Assembly: GCA_000991245.1 (NCBI GenBank)
Contig: LBRD01000003.1
Coordinates: 70,734 to 107,261, forward strand
Length of the DNA stretch: 36,528 nt
Direction of reading: 5' to 3'
Origin: Parcubacteria group bacterium GW2011_GWC1_36_108
GTDB lineage: Bacteria; Patescibacteriota; Minisyncoccia; Moranbacterales; GWC2-37-73
Below, one piece after another: positions 21,502-29,431 of this stretch. The translations under genes and the position numbers were made by a program. The notes under the pieces are model-generated. The model was not told where the DNA came from and did no database searches. It saw only the letters and a program-made list of their open reading frames with translations. The number at the start of each line of letters is the position of its first letter. Within the stretch, counting starts at the first letter, position 1.

Positions 21502-21987
21502 TTAAGCAAGTTTAGCTGAATATTTTTTTGCTCCAAGAACCACGCCAGCCAAAGCAACCATCATAACTGCAATAAGTCCGGTTGAACCAGCACCAGTTGC
21601 TGGAAGTTTTCTAACAATTCTTTTTCCGTTTTTATCATAATGAACTTTGTTTTTGTCATTATCAATATCAACGCTAATTTTTGAAGATTGACTAACAGTA
21701 GACACTCCACCAGCAGCTGATGCTGATTGAGATTGGCTTTGTGATGCAGACTGGCTCTCTGATTGAGATTGCTGAGAACCTGAATTTTGAGATTGGCTCT
21801 GTGATTGAGACTGACTTTGTCCTTGAGACTGAGAAGCAGTAGCTGTTCCACCTGTAGCAGTCACGTCGTTAGTGTTTTTAATGTCGATTTCAACATCAGC
21901 CAATGCAAGACCTGTGACAAAGATTCCTGCCACAATTATTGATGTCACTGTCATTTTTTTTGCAATAGCAAAGCTTTTCTTGTTCAT
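21502..21987 (-). CDS. LPATG-anchored Ser-Gln-repeat surface protein, short paralogue
   Basis: A protein of 161 residues and paralogue of the next gene: signal peptide (about 1-30), EIDIKNTNDVTATGGTATAS, an SQ-rich run (52-90), AAGGVSTVSQSSKISVDIDN, a short basic link, and LPATG at 128-132 followed by a hydrophobic helix and KKYSAKLA. It lacks the long acidic insert of the 197-residue protein. Conserved N- and C-terminal frames with a variable middle suggest a modular family. A consensus promoter (22035-22063) precedes it, making it the first gene of the three-gene sortase operon. Confidence 0.88.
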   Translation of the reverse strand: MNKKSFAIAKKMTVTSIIVAGIFVTGLALADVEIDIKNTNDVTATGGTATASQSQGQSQSQSQSQSQNSGSQQSQSESQSASQSQSQSASAAGGVSTVSQSSKISVDIDNDKNKVHYDKNGKRIVRKLPATGAGSTGLIAVMMVALAGVVLGAKKYSAKLA

Positions 21988-22034
21988 ACGTTTATAAATT
22001 TGATTAATTAATAACTTATTTACTGGGACTTATT

Positions 22035-22063
22035 AATCTAGCATAAAACTAATTTTCTGTCAA
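22035..22063 (-). promoter_or_regulatory. Promoter of the sortase/LPATG operon
   Basis: Minus strand: TTGACA (22058-22063), a 17-bp spacer, TAGATT (22035-22040), 48 bp before the ATG at 21987. Confidence 0.7.
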
Positions 22064-22108
22064 TAGGGATAATATCAACAAGAAAAACGACCTTATTTTA
22101 TCATACAA

Positions 22109-22399
22109 TCAAAATGCATTAATATTTTCTTTTATAAAATATAGCAACGTAGCATTTTGGAGAATAAGCAGTGGAATTCCAACCAAGAAATACCACTTTT
22201 GAGTTTTGTGATGAAAAACAAACATCCCAGCATACACTCCAACACTGCCAAAAGCCGTTGCTATGAAAAATAACATTCCTTCTGAAATTCTTTCCGCTGA
22301 AGCTTTTTTTGATTTGCGTTTATCCAAAAACATAATAAAAAACGCCAGCGCATTCACTGCCAGAAAAAATATTAGCATAATTGCAAGTGCTTTATCCAT
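22109..22399 (-). CDS. DUF1294 family small membrane protein
   Basis: A protein of 96 residues with the DUF1294 pattern: an N-terminal membrane helix ending in FLDKRKSKK, the RISEGMLFFIATAFGSVGVY stretch, GMFVFHHKTQKWYF and a last hydrophobic helix. Four membrane segments are likely. Members are widespread, sometimes fused to cold-shock domains; their role is unknown. It lies 122 bp before the LPATG operon on the same strand, with a promoter between, so it is probably a separate unit. Confidence 0.88.
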   Translation of the reverse strand: MDKALAIMLIFFLAVNALAFFIMFLDKRKSKKASAERISEGMLFFIATAFGSVGVYAGMFVFHHKTQKWYFLVGIPLLILQNATLLYFIKENINAF

Positions 22400-22419
22400 A
22401 TACTAATCATACACTTTTA

Positions 22420-22459
22420 GTGAAAAAACAAAAGGGATTCATATAAATATGAACCCCTT
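22420..22459 (-). terminator. Terminator after the 78-residue gene
   Basis: Minus strand: AAGGGGTTCATAT (22447-22459) pairs with ATATGAATCCCTT (22432-22444), with one mismatch, then TTTTGTTTTTTC. Confidence 0.8.
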
Positions 22460-22471
22460 GCACAATTTTTC

Positions 22472-22708
22472 TCAATCATTTTCTTTAATGATTTTTTCAA
22501 CATCTTTTATTCCTGCCTCGGCATAGGCAGTGCAGGCCTCCTCAAATCTCCTTCCTTTGGCTGCACCAATCTTTATTGCAAACTCGCCGCCTTTTTTAAA
22601 AGCAAGAGCAAGACGCACCTGAAAGCCCTTTTGGCGTTTTGTCTTTGGTGGTTTTACTTTCTCCCCTGTTTCATCCCTCACATTGTGACGCTCAAAAACA
22701 TCCTTCAT
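22472..22708 (-). CDS. Small basic hypothetical protein with strong SD
   Basis: A protein of 78 residues, no family recognised. The first 30 residues are charged (KVKPPKTKRQK), followed by helical QVRLALAFKKGGEFAIKIGA and an amphipathic C-terminal helix. GGGAGG lies 6 bases before the ATG, rare in this window but shared with the genes at 17230, 18180 and 36031. It follows the HtrA-like gene after 38 bp and ends at a clear terminator, so those two may form one transcript. It is probably expressed, judging from the SD and terminator. Confidence 0.7.
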   Translation of the reverse strand: MKDVFERHNVRDETGEKVKPPKTKRQKGFQVRLALAFKKGGEFAIKIGAAKGRRFEEACTAYAEAGIKDVEKIIKEND

Positions 22709-22746
22709 CTGCTACCTCCCTTGGTTGCCTAATTGGATTTAAAAAA

Positions 22747-23916
22747 CTACAATTCCACGGAAATTTTTATTTCCTTGCTGTCACGCTCAACAAGTAATTC
22801 TATTTTGTCCCCTTTTTTATATTGATTGATCAAGTTTGAAAGTGGGTTGTCCAAATTTATATTTTGATCATTTACAGCCAAAACAATATCATTGATTCTT
22901 AATCCTGCTTTTTCAGCCGGCGAAAGTGAAATTATTGCAAGACCCTGTTTGCCTGAAGGAGAAAAGATAAGTGCTCCACGATCACGATTCAAATTATGTG
23001 CGATGGCATATTCTTTCGTGATTGAAACATAATACACACCCAAAAATGGACGTTTTTCAAGTTCGCCGGAAAGTGCCAAGCTTAAAGCCTTTTGAGCTAT
23101 GTTAGAAGGAATTTGAAAATATTGATTCTGTCCATCAACAACAATAGCACCACTGATTCCAACCAAATCGCCGCTATAACCGATAACAGGTCCACCAATA
23201 TATCCTTTCTGATTGTTGAAATCACTTTCAAAAACACCTTCGAGTTTTTCAGACGAAGAAACTGTTTTTCCTGCCAAGTTATAAGTCTTGGCGAGGTTGC
23301 TAAGCAAACCAGAAGCATAACGATTTTGATATTCGCCGAAAGAATTTCCGATTGCTACCAATTTTTTCCCTGGATAAACCTTGCTTGAATCGCCAAAAGA
23401 AATCGCTGTCAGATTTGAAACATCAATCTTAAGAAATGCCAAATCAGAAAATTCATCAATCCCCAACAATTTAGCGTCATAATTAGCACCGTTAAAAAGA
23501 AGCACTTTATAAGTGGCATTTTTTTCAATGATTGCAGATCGATAAGTCGCAATCAAGCCATCACTGGTAACAATAATTCCCGTTCCGCTTTGATCGGTGT
23601 TTGTTGCTAGTTTTGTTATTACATCTTTTTGAGAGCCAAGCGAGATAATATTAACCACAGCGTTTGAGGCCTGTGATGCAACTTCATTGATGGAATCATC
23701 TTCCTTGATTGTCACTTGTTCCGTTTTATTTATAACCGTAACATTCTCAGCAGAATGTTTTAGAAAATTTATACCAGATAAATATTTATTTGTACGAATA
23801 AAAGGCAGCACTTGTTGATCAAAATACACGCCACCAATTCCACCAACACTAAAAATTATAAACAACACTGCGCTTATTTTTGCAACACTTTTTATTGCAT
23901 CTGATTTTTTACTCAT
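22747..23916 (-). CDS. HtrA/DegP-fold protein lacking catalytic His and Ser (pseudoprotease)
   Basis: A protein of 389 residues: membrane anchor at about 15-32, trypsin-like domain (about 75-275) and one PDZ domain (about 290-389, GLAIISLSPAEKAGLRINDI). Aligned by eye to HtrA, SGTGIIVTSDGLIATYRSAI has Ser127 where the catalytic His should be; Asp158 (EFSDLAFLKID) is kept; and QKGYIGGPV has Ile240 in place of the nucleophile Ser of GNSGGP. Two of three triad residues are gone while fold and PDZ look intact, so it probably binds but does not cut. The active paralogue is at 27762-29075. No SD is visible. Confidence 0.9.
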   Translation of the reverse strand: MSKKSDAIKSVAKISAVLFIIFSVGGIGGVYFDQQVLPFIRTNKYLSGINFLKHSAENVTVINKTEQVTIKEDDSINEVASQASNAVVNIISLGSQKDVITKLATNTDQSGTGIIVTSDGLIATYRSAIIEKNATYKVLLFNGANYDAKLLGIDEFSDLAFLKIDVSNLTAISFGDSSKVYPGKKLVAIGNSFGEYQNRYASGLLSNLAKTYNLAGKTVSSSEKLEGVFESDFNNQKGYIGGPVIGYSGDLVGISGAIVVDGQNQYFQIPSNIAQKALSLALSGELEKRPFLGVYYVSITKEYAIAHNLNRDRGALIFSPSGKQGLAIISLSPAEKAGLRINDIVLAVNDQNINLDNPLSNLINQYKKGDKIELLVERDSKEIKISVEL

Positions 23917-23928
23917 TATATATATTTA

Positions 23929-24094
23929 GGACTTACGCATTTTCTCAACTATTTCTTATTTGGCACGCTTTTGGATGAATACTCAATATCCAAAAGCTCA
24001 AAGAGTCGCTGTCGCCAACAATTGGCCAAAAAAGAAATGTTTCGAAACGCGTAACTTCTGATATTTTTGCTTTTATTAAAAAATTTAAACATTT
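23929..24094. other. Intergenic remnant, possibly of an insertion sequence
   Basis: A minus-strand frame here (codons to 23949) reads NCWRQRLFELLDIEYSSKSV, unrelated to anything nearby and overlapping the start of the next region. The sequence GGACTTACGCA at 23931-23941 resembles terminal repeats of some insertion sequences. There is no matching opposite end, so this is a weak suggestion only. Confidence 0.25.
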
Positions 24095-24922
24095 TTACAA
24101 GACAGGCAACCAACGCGTGCTGGAAAGAACTAGTGCCACCAATACTCCAAAGAAAAACATATTTGTGATAACGCGTTTTTTTGAGAGTGTGTTTAAAAAA
24201 TGACATTGAACAAGGTCCCAGAACACATAGTAGAAAATAAGACTAATAACGCCTGTTGTCAAGTATCCGAAAGGCCAGAAATTCAAAACCCAAACAATTT
24301 CAGCCATCACAAATCCCAAAACAAGGCTGTAGTTAAGCACATTTTTTTTATTATCATTAATAAGCCAGAAATATTGAAAGCTTACCAAAACGGTTATAGC
24401 CATCAGCATTGTCATTAAAATCCAAAGTGAAATGGCAAAGTTCAAATATATTCCATAAGCGGTAGCATTGAAAAGAAAAATTGTAGCTACGCTTCCTGCA
24501 GCGATTATTCCCCTGGCGGTTTGATCTTTTTCATAGCTGCGCAAGCGATACAATGCAATATGCAAAAAATAATATGCAAATGCACTGAGCAAAATAAGCA
24601 ATTGTTCCTGCTTGATGGATTGCACAAAATACAAAAGACCCAGCGTTGAAACAACGAGCAGCAGCGGGATTGGAGTCATACTGATTCGTTGAGAAACACG
24701 CTTGGTAATTTGATAAAAGTAAACAAACAGCAGCAAAAAAGCGAGAATTGCAAGCCAGATACCACCACCAGTGCCAGAAACATCAGCGAGTCTGGAGCTG
24801 ATTACGTCGCCAGCAATGAATTCCAAAATAAAGAAGAAGACCAAACTATACAAAAAGATATGAAAATGAAAAAACATATAATGAATTTGCGCCAAAAATT
24901 TAAAAGGGATTGCGGAGAGCAT
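24095..24922 (-). CDS. Polytopic membrane protein of unknown function
   Basis: A protein of 275 residues, almost entirely hydrophobic with about eight membrane helices (for example HIFLYSLVFFFILEFIAGDV, GIWLAILAFLLLFVYFYQI, LLILLSAFAYYFLHIALY). Short loops contain ITKRVSQRIS and RLRSYEKDQTAR. I recognise no transporter or enzyme motif. Similar uncharacterised proteins occur in Parcubacteria as far as I recall, but I cannot name a family. It lies 180 bp before the HtrA-like pseudoprotease and ~115 bp after the clpB stop, on the same strand. Confidence 0.7.
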   Translation of the reverse strand: MLSAIPFKFLAQIHYMFFHFHIFLYSLVFFFILEFIAGDVISSRLADVSGTGGGIWLAILAFLLLFVYFYQITKRVSQRISMTPIPLLLVVSTLGLLYFVQSIKQEQLLILLSAFAYYFLHIALYRLRSYEKDQTARGIIAAGSVATIFLFNATAYGIYLNFAISLWILMTMLMAITVLVSFQYFWLINDNKKNVLNYSLVLGFVMAEIVWVLNFWPFGYLTTGVISLIFYYVFWDLVQCHFLNTLSKKRVITNMFFFGVLVALVLSSTRWLPVL

Positions 24923-24983
24923 CTCTTATTTTAAAGCATTTCATCTCCCCTATTGCTAATTTTTGCATTTTATGGCAAATATG

Positions 24984-25018
24984 TCAAAAAACAACACAAA
25001 TTATGTGTCGTTTTTTGA
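24984..25018 (-). terminator. Terminator after clpB
   Basis: TCAAAAAACAACACA (24984-24998) pairs with TGTGTCGTTTTTTGA (25004-25018) with one mismatch. It lies 21 bp past the clpB stop; the T-run is contained in the stem. Confidence 0.75.
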
Positions 25019-25039
25019 GTTTTCCGTGTTAATTTCAAA

Positions 25040-27655
25040 CTATTTCCCAAAGATTATTTTATCCTTTTCAAGTTGAACTTTGACTGTGTCGCCATCCACG
25101 ATCTTTTTTTCGATTATTTCCAAAGCAAGTTCGTCGAGAATTTCGTTTTGGATGATGCGTTTGAGTGGACGCGCTCCGTAGACTGGATCGAAACCTTTTT
25201 GCGTCAAATATGCTTTGACATCATTGGAAACTTTCAATTTAATATTTTTTTCATCAAGTCGTTTTTGCACCAAAGCCAATTGCAGATTGGTAATTTGCAA
25301 AAGTATTTTTTTGTTGAGTGGATGAAAAATAATCAATTCATCAATTCTATTAAGAAACTCTGGTTTGAATTGTTCCCGCAGACTTGCTTGCACCTTGGCG
25401 CGCATCTCATTTTCGCTCACGGTGTCTTCCTTGCGCTCACTTTGAAAACCAAATGATTCCATTTTATAAATAATCTCGCTACCGACATTTGAAGTCATCA
25501 CGATAACCGTATTTTTAAAGTTAACGATGCGTCCCTTGGAGTCAGTCAATCGCCCATCGTCCAAAATTTGAAGCAGAATGTTAAAAACTTGCGGATGAGC
25601 TTTTTCAATTTCATCAAACAAAATAACACTATACGGCCGCTTGCGCACAATTTCCGTGAGCTGTCCGCCTTCGTCATATCCCACATAACCAGGGGGCGAA
25701 CCAATCATTTTCGCAGTTGAATGTGGTTCCATATATTCGCTCATATCCAAGCGCACCATTGATTTTGGATCATTAAACAAAAATTCAGCCAGCGTTTTTG
25801 CCAATTCAGTCTTGCCAACGCCTGTTGGACCAAGAAAAATAAATGAACCAATTGGACGATTCTCTTCTGAAATGCCAGCGCGCGACCTTCTGATGGCATT
25901 TGAGACTGCTTTAATCGCCTCATCTTGACCAATAACTCGCTCGGCCAATTCTTTTTCCATATAAGCAAGTTTTTCAAGTTCACTTTCCAACATCTTTGAA
26001 ACAGGAATTCCGGTCCAACGCGAAACAACTCTAGCAATTTCTTCTTCAGTAATTTCCTCTTTCAAGATAGAATTTTCTTTTTGAATTTTACTTAATTTAC
26101 GTTCCTCTTCCTTAACTTTCTTCTCTAAAAATGGAATTTTTCCATAACGAATCTCCGCAACCTTGTCCAGCTCGCCATTTCTTTCAGCGATTTCAGCTTC
26201 TGATTTAAGCTTATCAATATCTTTTTTGTGTTGACGAGTCGCAGTAATGAGATCTTTTTCTGTTTTCCATTGCAAAGTTAGACTGTTGGATTTTTCTTTG
26301 AGCTCCGCAAGCTGTTTGTTTATTTGCAAAATTTTTCCACGCGAATCCTTGGCTTTGTCTCGTTGGATCGCTTTCTTTTCAATTTCAAATTGACGAATTT
26401 TTCGCTGCATCTGATCAATTTCAATTGGCATTGAATCTATCTCCATTCGAAGTGCCGAAGCTGCTTCATCAATCAAATCAACAGCCTTATCCGGCAGAAA
26501 CCTGTCTGAAATATAGCGGGATGACAATTTTACTGCAGCAGAAAGAGCGCCATCTGTAATCTTAATGCCGTGATGTAATTCATATTTTTCTTTTATCCCT
26601 CGAAGTATTGCCAATGAATCCAATGCTGAAGGTTCAGAAACCAACACTGGTTGAAATCGTCTTTCAAGTGCTGCATCTTTTTCGATATATTTTTGATATT
26701 CCTTGGTGGTTGTGGCTCCGATAGTTTTTAATTTTCCACGAGCAAGCGCTGGCTTTAACATATTAGATGCGTCTAGTGAGCCTTCTGTTGCACCTGCGCC
26801 AACCAAGGTGTGCAATTCATCAATAAACATAATATATTTTCCATCCGCGTGCTCTGTTTCTTTCAAGATTGCTTTTAATCTGTCTTCAAATTCTCCACGA
26901 AATTTTGCACCAGCCAACATTGAACCAAGATCCAATGAAATCAATTCTTTGTCCTTAAGTGTCTCTGGAACATCGCCCGAAGCAATTCGTTGTGCAAGTC
27001 CTTCAGCAATAGCGGTTTTCCCTGTCCCCGCTTCTCCAATCAAAACAGGATTATTTTTTCTACGACGACTCAAGACCTGCATCACACGGCGAATTTCCTC
27101 ATCACGTCCAATCACAGGATCAAGCTTGTCTTGACGTGCAAGCTCGGTAAGGTTGATGGTATATTTTTCAATAACCTGAAACTTTCCTTCCGGTTCAGGA
27201 TTGTCCACTTTTTGCGCTCCACGAATTTGAGAAAGAATTTGCAAAACCATATCATAAAAAACTCCGTTGTCTTCAAGCATCTTTTTGGCAGGAGAATTGA
27301 TTGAAAGAAACGCCAACAGCAAATGCTCAGTGGAAACAAAATCATCGCCAATGTGTGCCATTTCTTTTTCTGCTTGTTCCAAAATTTGAACCAAGGCGGG
27401 CGTGATGAAAACTTGACCAAGCGCGCCAACTTCTGTTTTGGGATATTTTTTAACTTCTTGTGTTACTTCGTTTTTTATTTTTTCAATATCAACTCCTATT
27501 TTTTTGAAAATAACAGGAACAATTGATCCGCCTTGAGAAATCAGTGAAAACAGCAAATGAAAAATATCAATTTGTTGTTGCCCAAGAGAAAGTGCGTATT
27601 CTTGCGACTTCCTAAGCAGTTCCTGACTTTTTATTGTAAGCTTATTTATATCCAT
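25040..27655 (-). CDS. clpB: ATP-dependent disaggregase ClpB
   Basis: ClpB is a hexameric AAA+ chaperone that pulls proteins out of aggregates with DnaK. From the ATG at 27655 it has 871 residues, the usual length. The N-terminal Clp repeat domain (about 1-145) is followed by AAA-1 with Walker A GEAGTGKT and Walker [14 protein letters not shown], the coiled-coil middle domain (about 400-520, [16 protein letters not shown]) that distinguishes ClpB from ClpA/C, AAA-2 with GPTGVGKT and [12 protein letters not shown], and the C-terminal D2-small domain. I prefer this start because family proteins begin near MDINKLT; a longer frame adds MII. Confidence 0.97.
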   Translation of the reverse strand: MDINKLTIKSQELLRKSQEYALSLGQQQIDIFHLLFSLISQGGSIVPVIFKKIGVDIEKIKNEVTQEVKKYPKTEVGALGQVFITPALVQILEQAEKEMAHIGDDFVSTEHLLLAFLSINSPAKKMLEDNGVFYDMVLQILSQIRGAQKVDNPEPEGKFQVIEKYTINLTELARQDKLDPVIGRDEEIRRVMQVLSRRRKNNPVLIGEAGTGKTAIAEGLAQRIASGDVPETLKDKELISLDLGSMLAGAKFRGEFEDRLKAILKETEHADGKYIMFIDELHTLVGAGATEGSLDASNMLKPALARGKLKTIGATTTKEYQKYIEKDAALERRFQPVLVSEPSALDSLAILRGIKEKYELHHGIKITDGALSAAVKLSSRYISDRFLPDKAVDLIDEAASALRMEIDSMPIEIDQMQRKIRQFEIEKKAIQRDKAKDSRGKILQINKQLAELKEKSNSLTLQWKTEKDLITATRQHKKDIDKLKSEAEIAERNGELDKVAEIRYGKIPFLEKKVKEEERKLSKIQKENSILKEEITEEEIARVVSRWTGIPVSKMLESELEKLAYMEKELAERVIGQDEAIKAVSNAIRRSRAGISEENRPIGSFIFLGPTGVGKTELAKTLAEFLFNDPKSMVRLDMSEYMEPHSTAKMIGSPPGYVGYDEGGQLTEIVRKRPYSVILFDEIEKAHPQVFNILLQILDDGRLTDSKGRIVNFKNTVIVMTSNVGSEIIYKMESFGFQSERKEDTVSENEMRAKVQASLREQFKPEFLNRIDELIIFHPLNKKILLQITNLQLALVQKRLDEKNIKLKVSNDVKAYLTQKGFDPVYGARPLKRIIQNEILDELALEIIEKKIVDGDTVKVQLEKDKIIFGK

Positions 27656-27664
27656 AATTATCAA

Positions 27665-27761
27665 TGGTCAACAGACAAAATACAACAATCAACAATTCCG
27701 AAAGATTTACAAACAAATGCTTTACTTGCCATACATTGTATGTTGTATGTTGTATGTTGTT
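27665..27761. repeat. Locus-specific palindrome of 'caacaat/gttgtatgt' words
   Basis: Left words GTCAACAGACAAAATACAAC and AATCAACAATTCC face right words ATTGTATGTTGTATGTTGTA and TGTTGTTTTATTG. It separates clpB from htrA and could fold in the transcript. Confidence 0.5.
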
Positions 27762-29075
27762 TTATTGTTTACGTTCTTCCAGTTTTACTTGAATGTCCTT
27801 CGTTTCGCCTTTGTGCCAAACTTTTAATGTAACAACATCTCCTGCATTATATTTTAAAATCATATCGCCAAGTTGATTCTTCTGATCAATTTTCTGACCA
27901 TCGATTTCTAAAATTATATCATTTTCCACAATACCAGCTTTATCAGCAGGAGACCCAGGAATAACAGCCAGATCAGTCATTTTCGTTCCTCGCAGCACCA
28001 ACACTCCATAATTGAAAGGAAGTTGTGTTTCTTCTTGAACTGCTTGATCTATCATAACATATCTTACACCCAAATATGGAACTGAGATCTTGGTACCGTT
28101 TTTAACTTGATCAATTATTCTTTTGGCTTGATTGACCGGCAAAGCAAAACCAACATTTTGTGCTCCTTGAGCCACAGCGACATTGATTCCAATAACATTA
28201 CCATTTATATCCAAAAGTGGACCACCGGAATTACCAGGATTTATAGCAGCATCTGTCTGGATGATGTCGGTCAATCTTTCACTATCGCCAAAACCACTGC
28301 CAGCACTAAGATTTCTTTTTAATCCCGAAACTATTCCTCGACTAACAGAGTTAGAAAATTCTCCCAAAGAATTTCCGATAGCAACAACGGTTTGACCAAT
28401 CTTCAGCACATCAGAATCGCCCAATGTCGCTACTGGAAAATTATTACCTTCGATCTTAATCACTGCCACATCGCGCACAGGATCGCGTGCCAACACTTTT
28501 GCAACATATTCCTTGCCATCATTAGTAACGACAGTATAATCAGCCTGCTGATCCTCAAGCACGTGACGATTTGTCAAAATGTACCCATCTGATGTGATGA
28601 AAAATCCACTGCCGCCACCAATTGTCCTTTTTTGTGTTCCTTGATCTGTTTGGGTATCCCCATTGCTACCACCAAAAGGTTCACTGGAGAAAGGATCAAA
28701 GAATCCCCAGGGATCATTAAAGCTGTTAGCAGCATTGGGAATGTTTTTGGAAATAACAATATTGACCACTGCTGGAGAAACGTTTTCCACAACATCAATC
28801 ACAGCCGAATCCTCCACAATAACCTGTTGCCTGCTTACCTCAGGGTTTATTTTATGCAAATCAACTTTTGGAAAATATTGCCCTATTTTTTGACCAATTT
28901 TAAGAGAAAAAATATTCACTGCGCCTGCTGACATAAGACCAAAAACTGCTCCAAACAAAGATGCCAGAAGCATCGTCATCAAAACCAATCCTATCAGGGT
29001 GGTCTTAGTTAATTGACCATAAATCTTTTGTTGATCATCTTTTTTTTCAAATTTTTCATTTTGCATTTTTTCCAT
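27762..29075 (-). CDS. htrA: HtrA/DegP-type serine protease, membrane-anchored, with PDZ domain
   Basis: A protein of 437 residues: cytoplasmic start, membrane helix at about 27-50, trypsin-like domain and one PDZ domain at the C-terminus (AVIPGSPADKAGIVENDIIL). The triad is intact: His171 in ILTNRHVLED, Asp202 in VRDVAVIKIE, Ser283 in INPGNSGGPLLD. HtrA proteases degrade damaged envelope proteins. It precedes clpB on the same strand, forming a stress/proteostasis pair. An extended -10 promoter (29104-29112) lies just upstream. It is the active counterpart of the pseudoprotease at 22747-23916. Confidence 0.96.
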   Translation of the reverse strand: MEKMQNEKFEKKDDQQKIYGQLTKTTLIGLVLMTMLLASLFGAVFGLMSAGAVNIFSLKIGQKIGQYFPKVDLHKINPEVSRQQVIVEDSAVIDVVENVSPAVVNIVISKNIPNAANSFNDPWGFFDPFSSEPFGGSNGDTQTDQGTQKRTIGGGSGFFITSDGYILTNRHVLEDQQADYTVVTNDGKEYVAKVLARDPVRDVAVIKIEGNNFPVATLGDSDVLKIGQTVVAIGNSLGEFSNSVSRGIVSGLKRNLSAGSGFGDSERLTDIIQTDAAINPGNSGGPLLDINGNVIGINVAVAQGAQNVGFALPVNQAKRIIDQVKNGTKISVPYLGVRYVMIDQAVQEETQLPFNYGVLVLRGTKMTDLAVIPGSPADKAGIVENDIILEIDGQKIDQKNQLGDMILKYNAGDVVTLKVWHKGETKDIQVKLEERKQ

Positions 29076-29103
29076 ATTGTTATTTCCAACTCAAATAAGC
29101 TTA

Positions 29104-29112
29104 ATTATATCA
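29104..29112 (-). promoter_or_regulatory. Extended -10 promoter of htrA
   Basis: Minus strand: TGATATAAT (29104-29112) matches TGNTATAAT exactly. No good -35 is seen at 17 bp, as is common for extended -10 promoters. It would start transcription ~20 nt before the ATG at 29075. Confidence 0.6.
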
Positions 29113-29155
29113 AGATTTTTAAGTCTATTTAATTATATACAAGATAAAAAAAGTT

Positions 29156-29338
29156 TTATTCTTCTATAGAAATTGCATTCACAGGACAGCTATCAACTGT
29201 TTCTTGGCAATCACAATCCCCACACTGCTCAACAATAACGTGTGATTTTCCATTTTCCATTTTAAATGCTGTTGGGCACAATGATTCACAAGTTCCACAC
29301 CCAATGCACAAGTCTTCGTTTACTACTGGTTTTGTCAT
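29156..29338 (-). CDS. Ferredoxin, single [4Fe-4S] type
   Basis: A protein of 60 residues with DLCIGCGTCESLCPTAFKME, then CGDCDCQETVDSCPVNAISI. The spacing CxxCxxC plus a late CP matches monocluster ferredoxins of the Thermotoga/Desulfovibrio type, where the fourth ligand is the Cys before Pro near the C-terminus. The additional Cys in SLCP and the CGDCDC cluster could form a disulfide or a second, partial site. It carries electrons for an unidentified redox enzyme; none is nearby. It lies downstream of the PPIase gene and upstream of htrA. GGGGTAAAT near the start comes from a repeat arm. Confidence 0.93.
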   Translation of the reverse strand: MTKPVVNEDLCIGCGTCESLCPTAFKMENGKSHVIVEQCGDCDCQETVDSCPVNAISIEE

Positions 29339-29342
29339 ATTA

Positions 29343-29392
29343 TTTACCCCGTTAAATTGTTTACCCAGTTGAATTTATTTATATTCAACAGG
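29343..29392. repeat. Hairpin element with ACCCCGTTAAAT arm before the ferredoxin gene
   Basis: ACCCCGTTAAAT (29346-29357) is followed by the hairpin GTTGAAT (29368-29374)/ATTCAAC (29383-29389), flanked by CCCA and AGGG. It lies between the PPIase stop and the ferredoxin start; the outer arm is 7 bp from the ATG. Confidence 0.55.
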
Positions 29393-29431
29393 GCGGCACA
29401 ATAATAACTAGGGTTATTTATTAATTATTAT

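Noticed and set aside
21049-21851. Frames of 96-100 residues antiparallel or shifted over the SQ-repeat genes
   Set aside because: Products of repeat DNA read in another frame; the LPATG frames have signal peptides and anchors and are clearly real.
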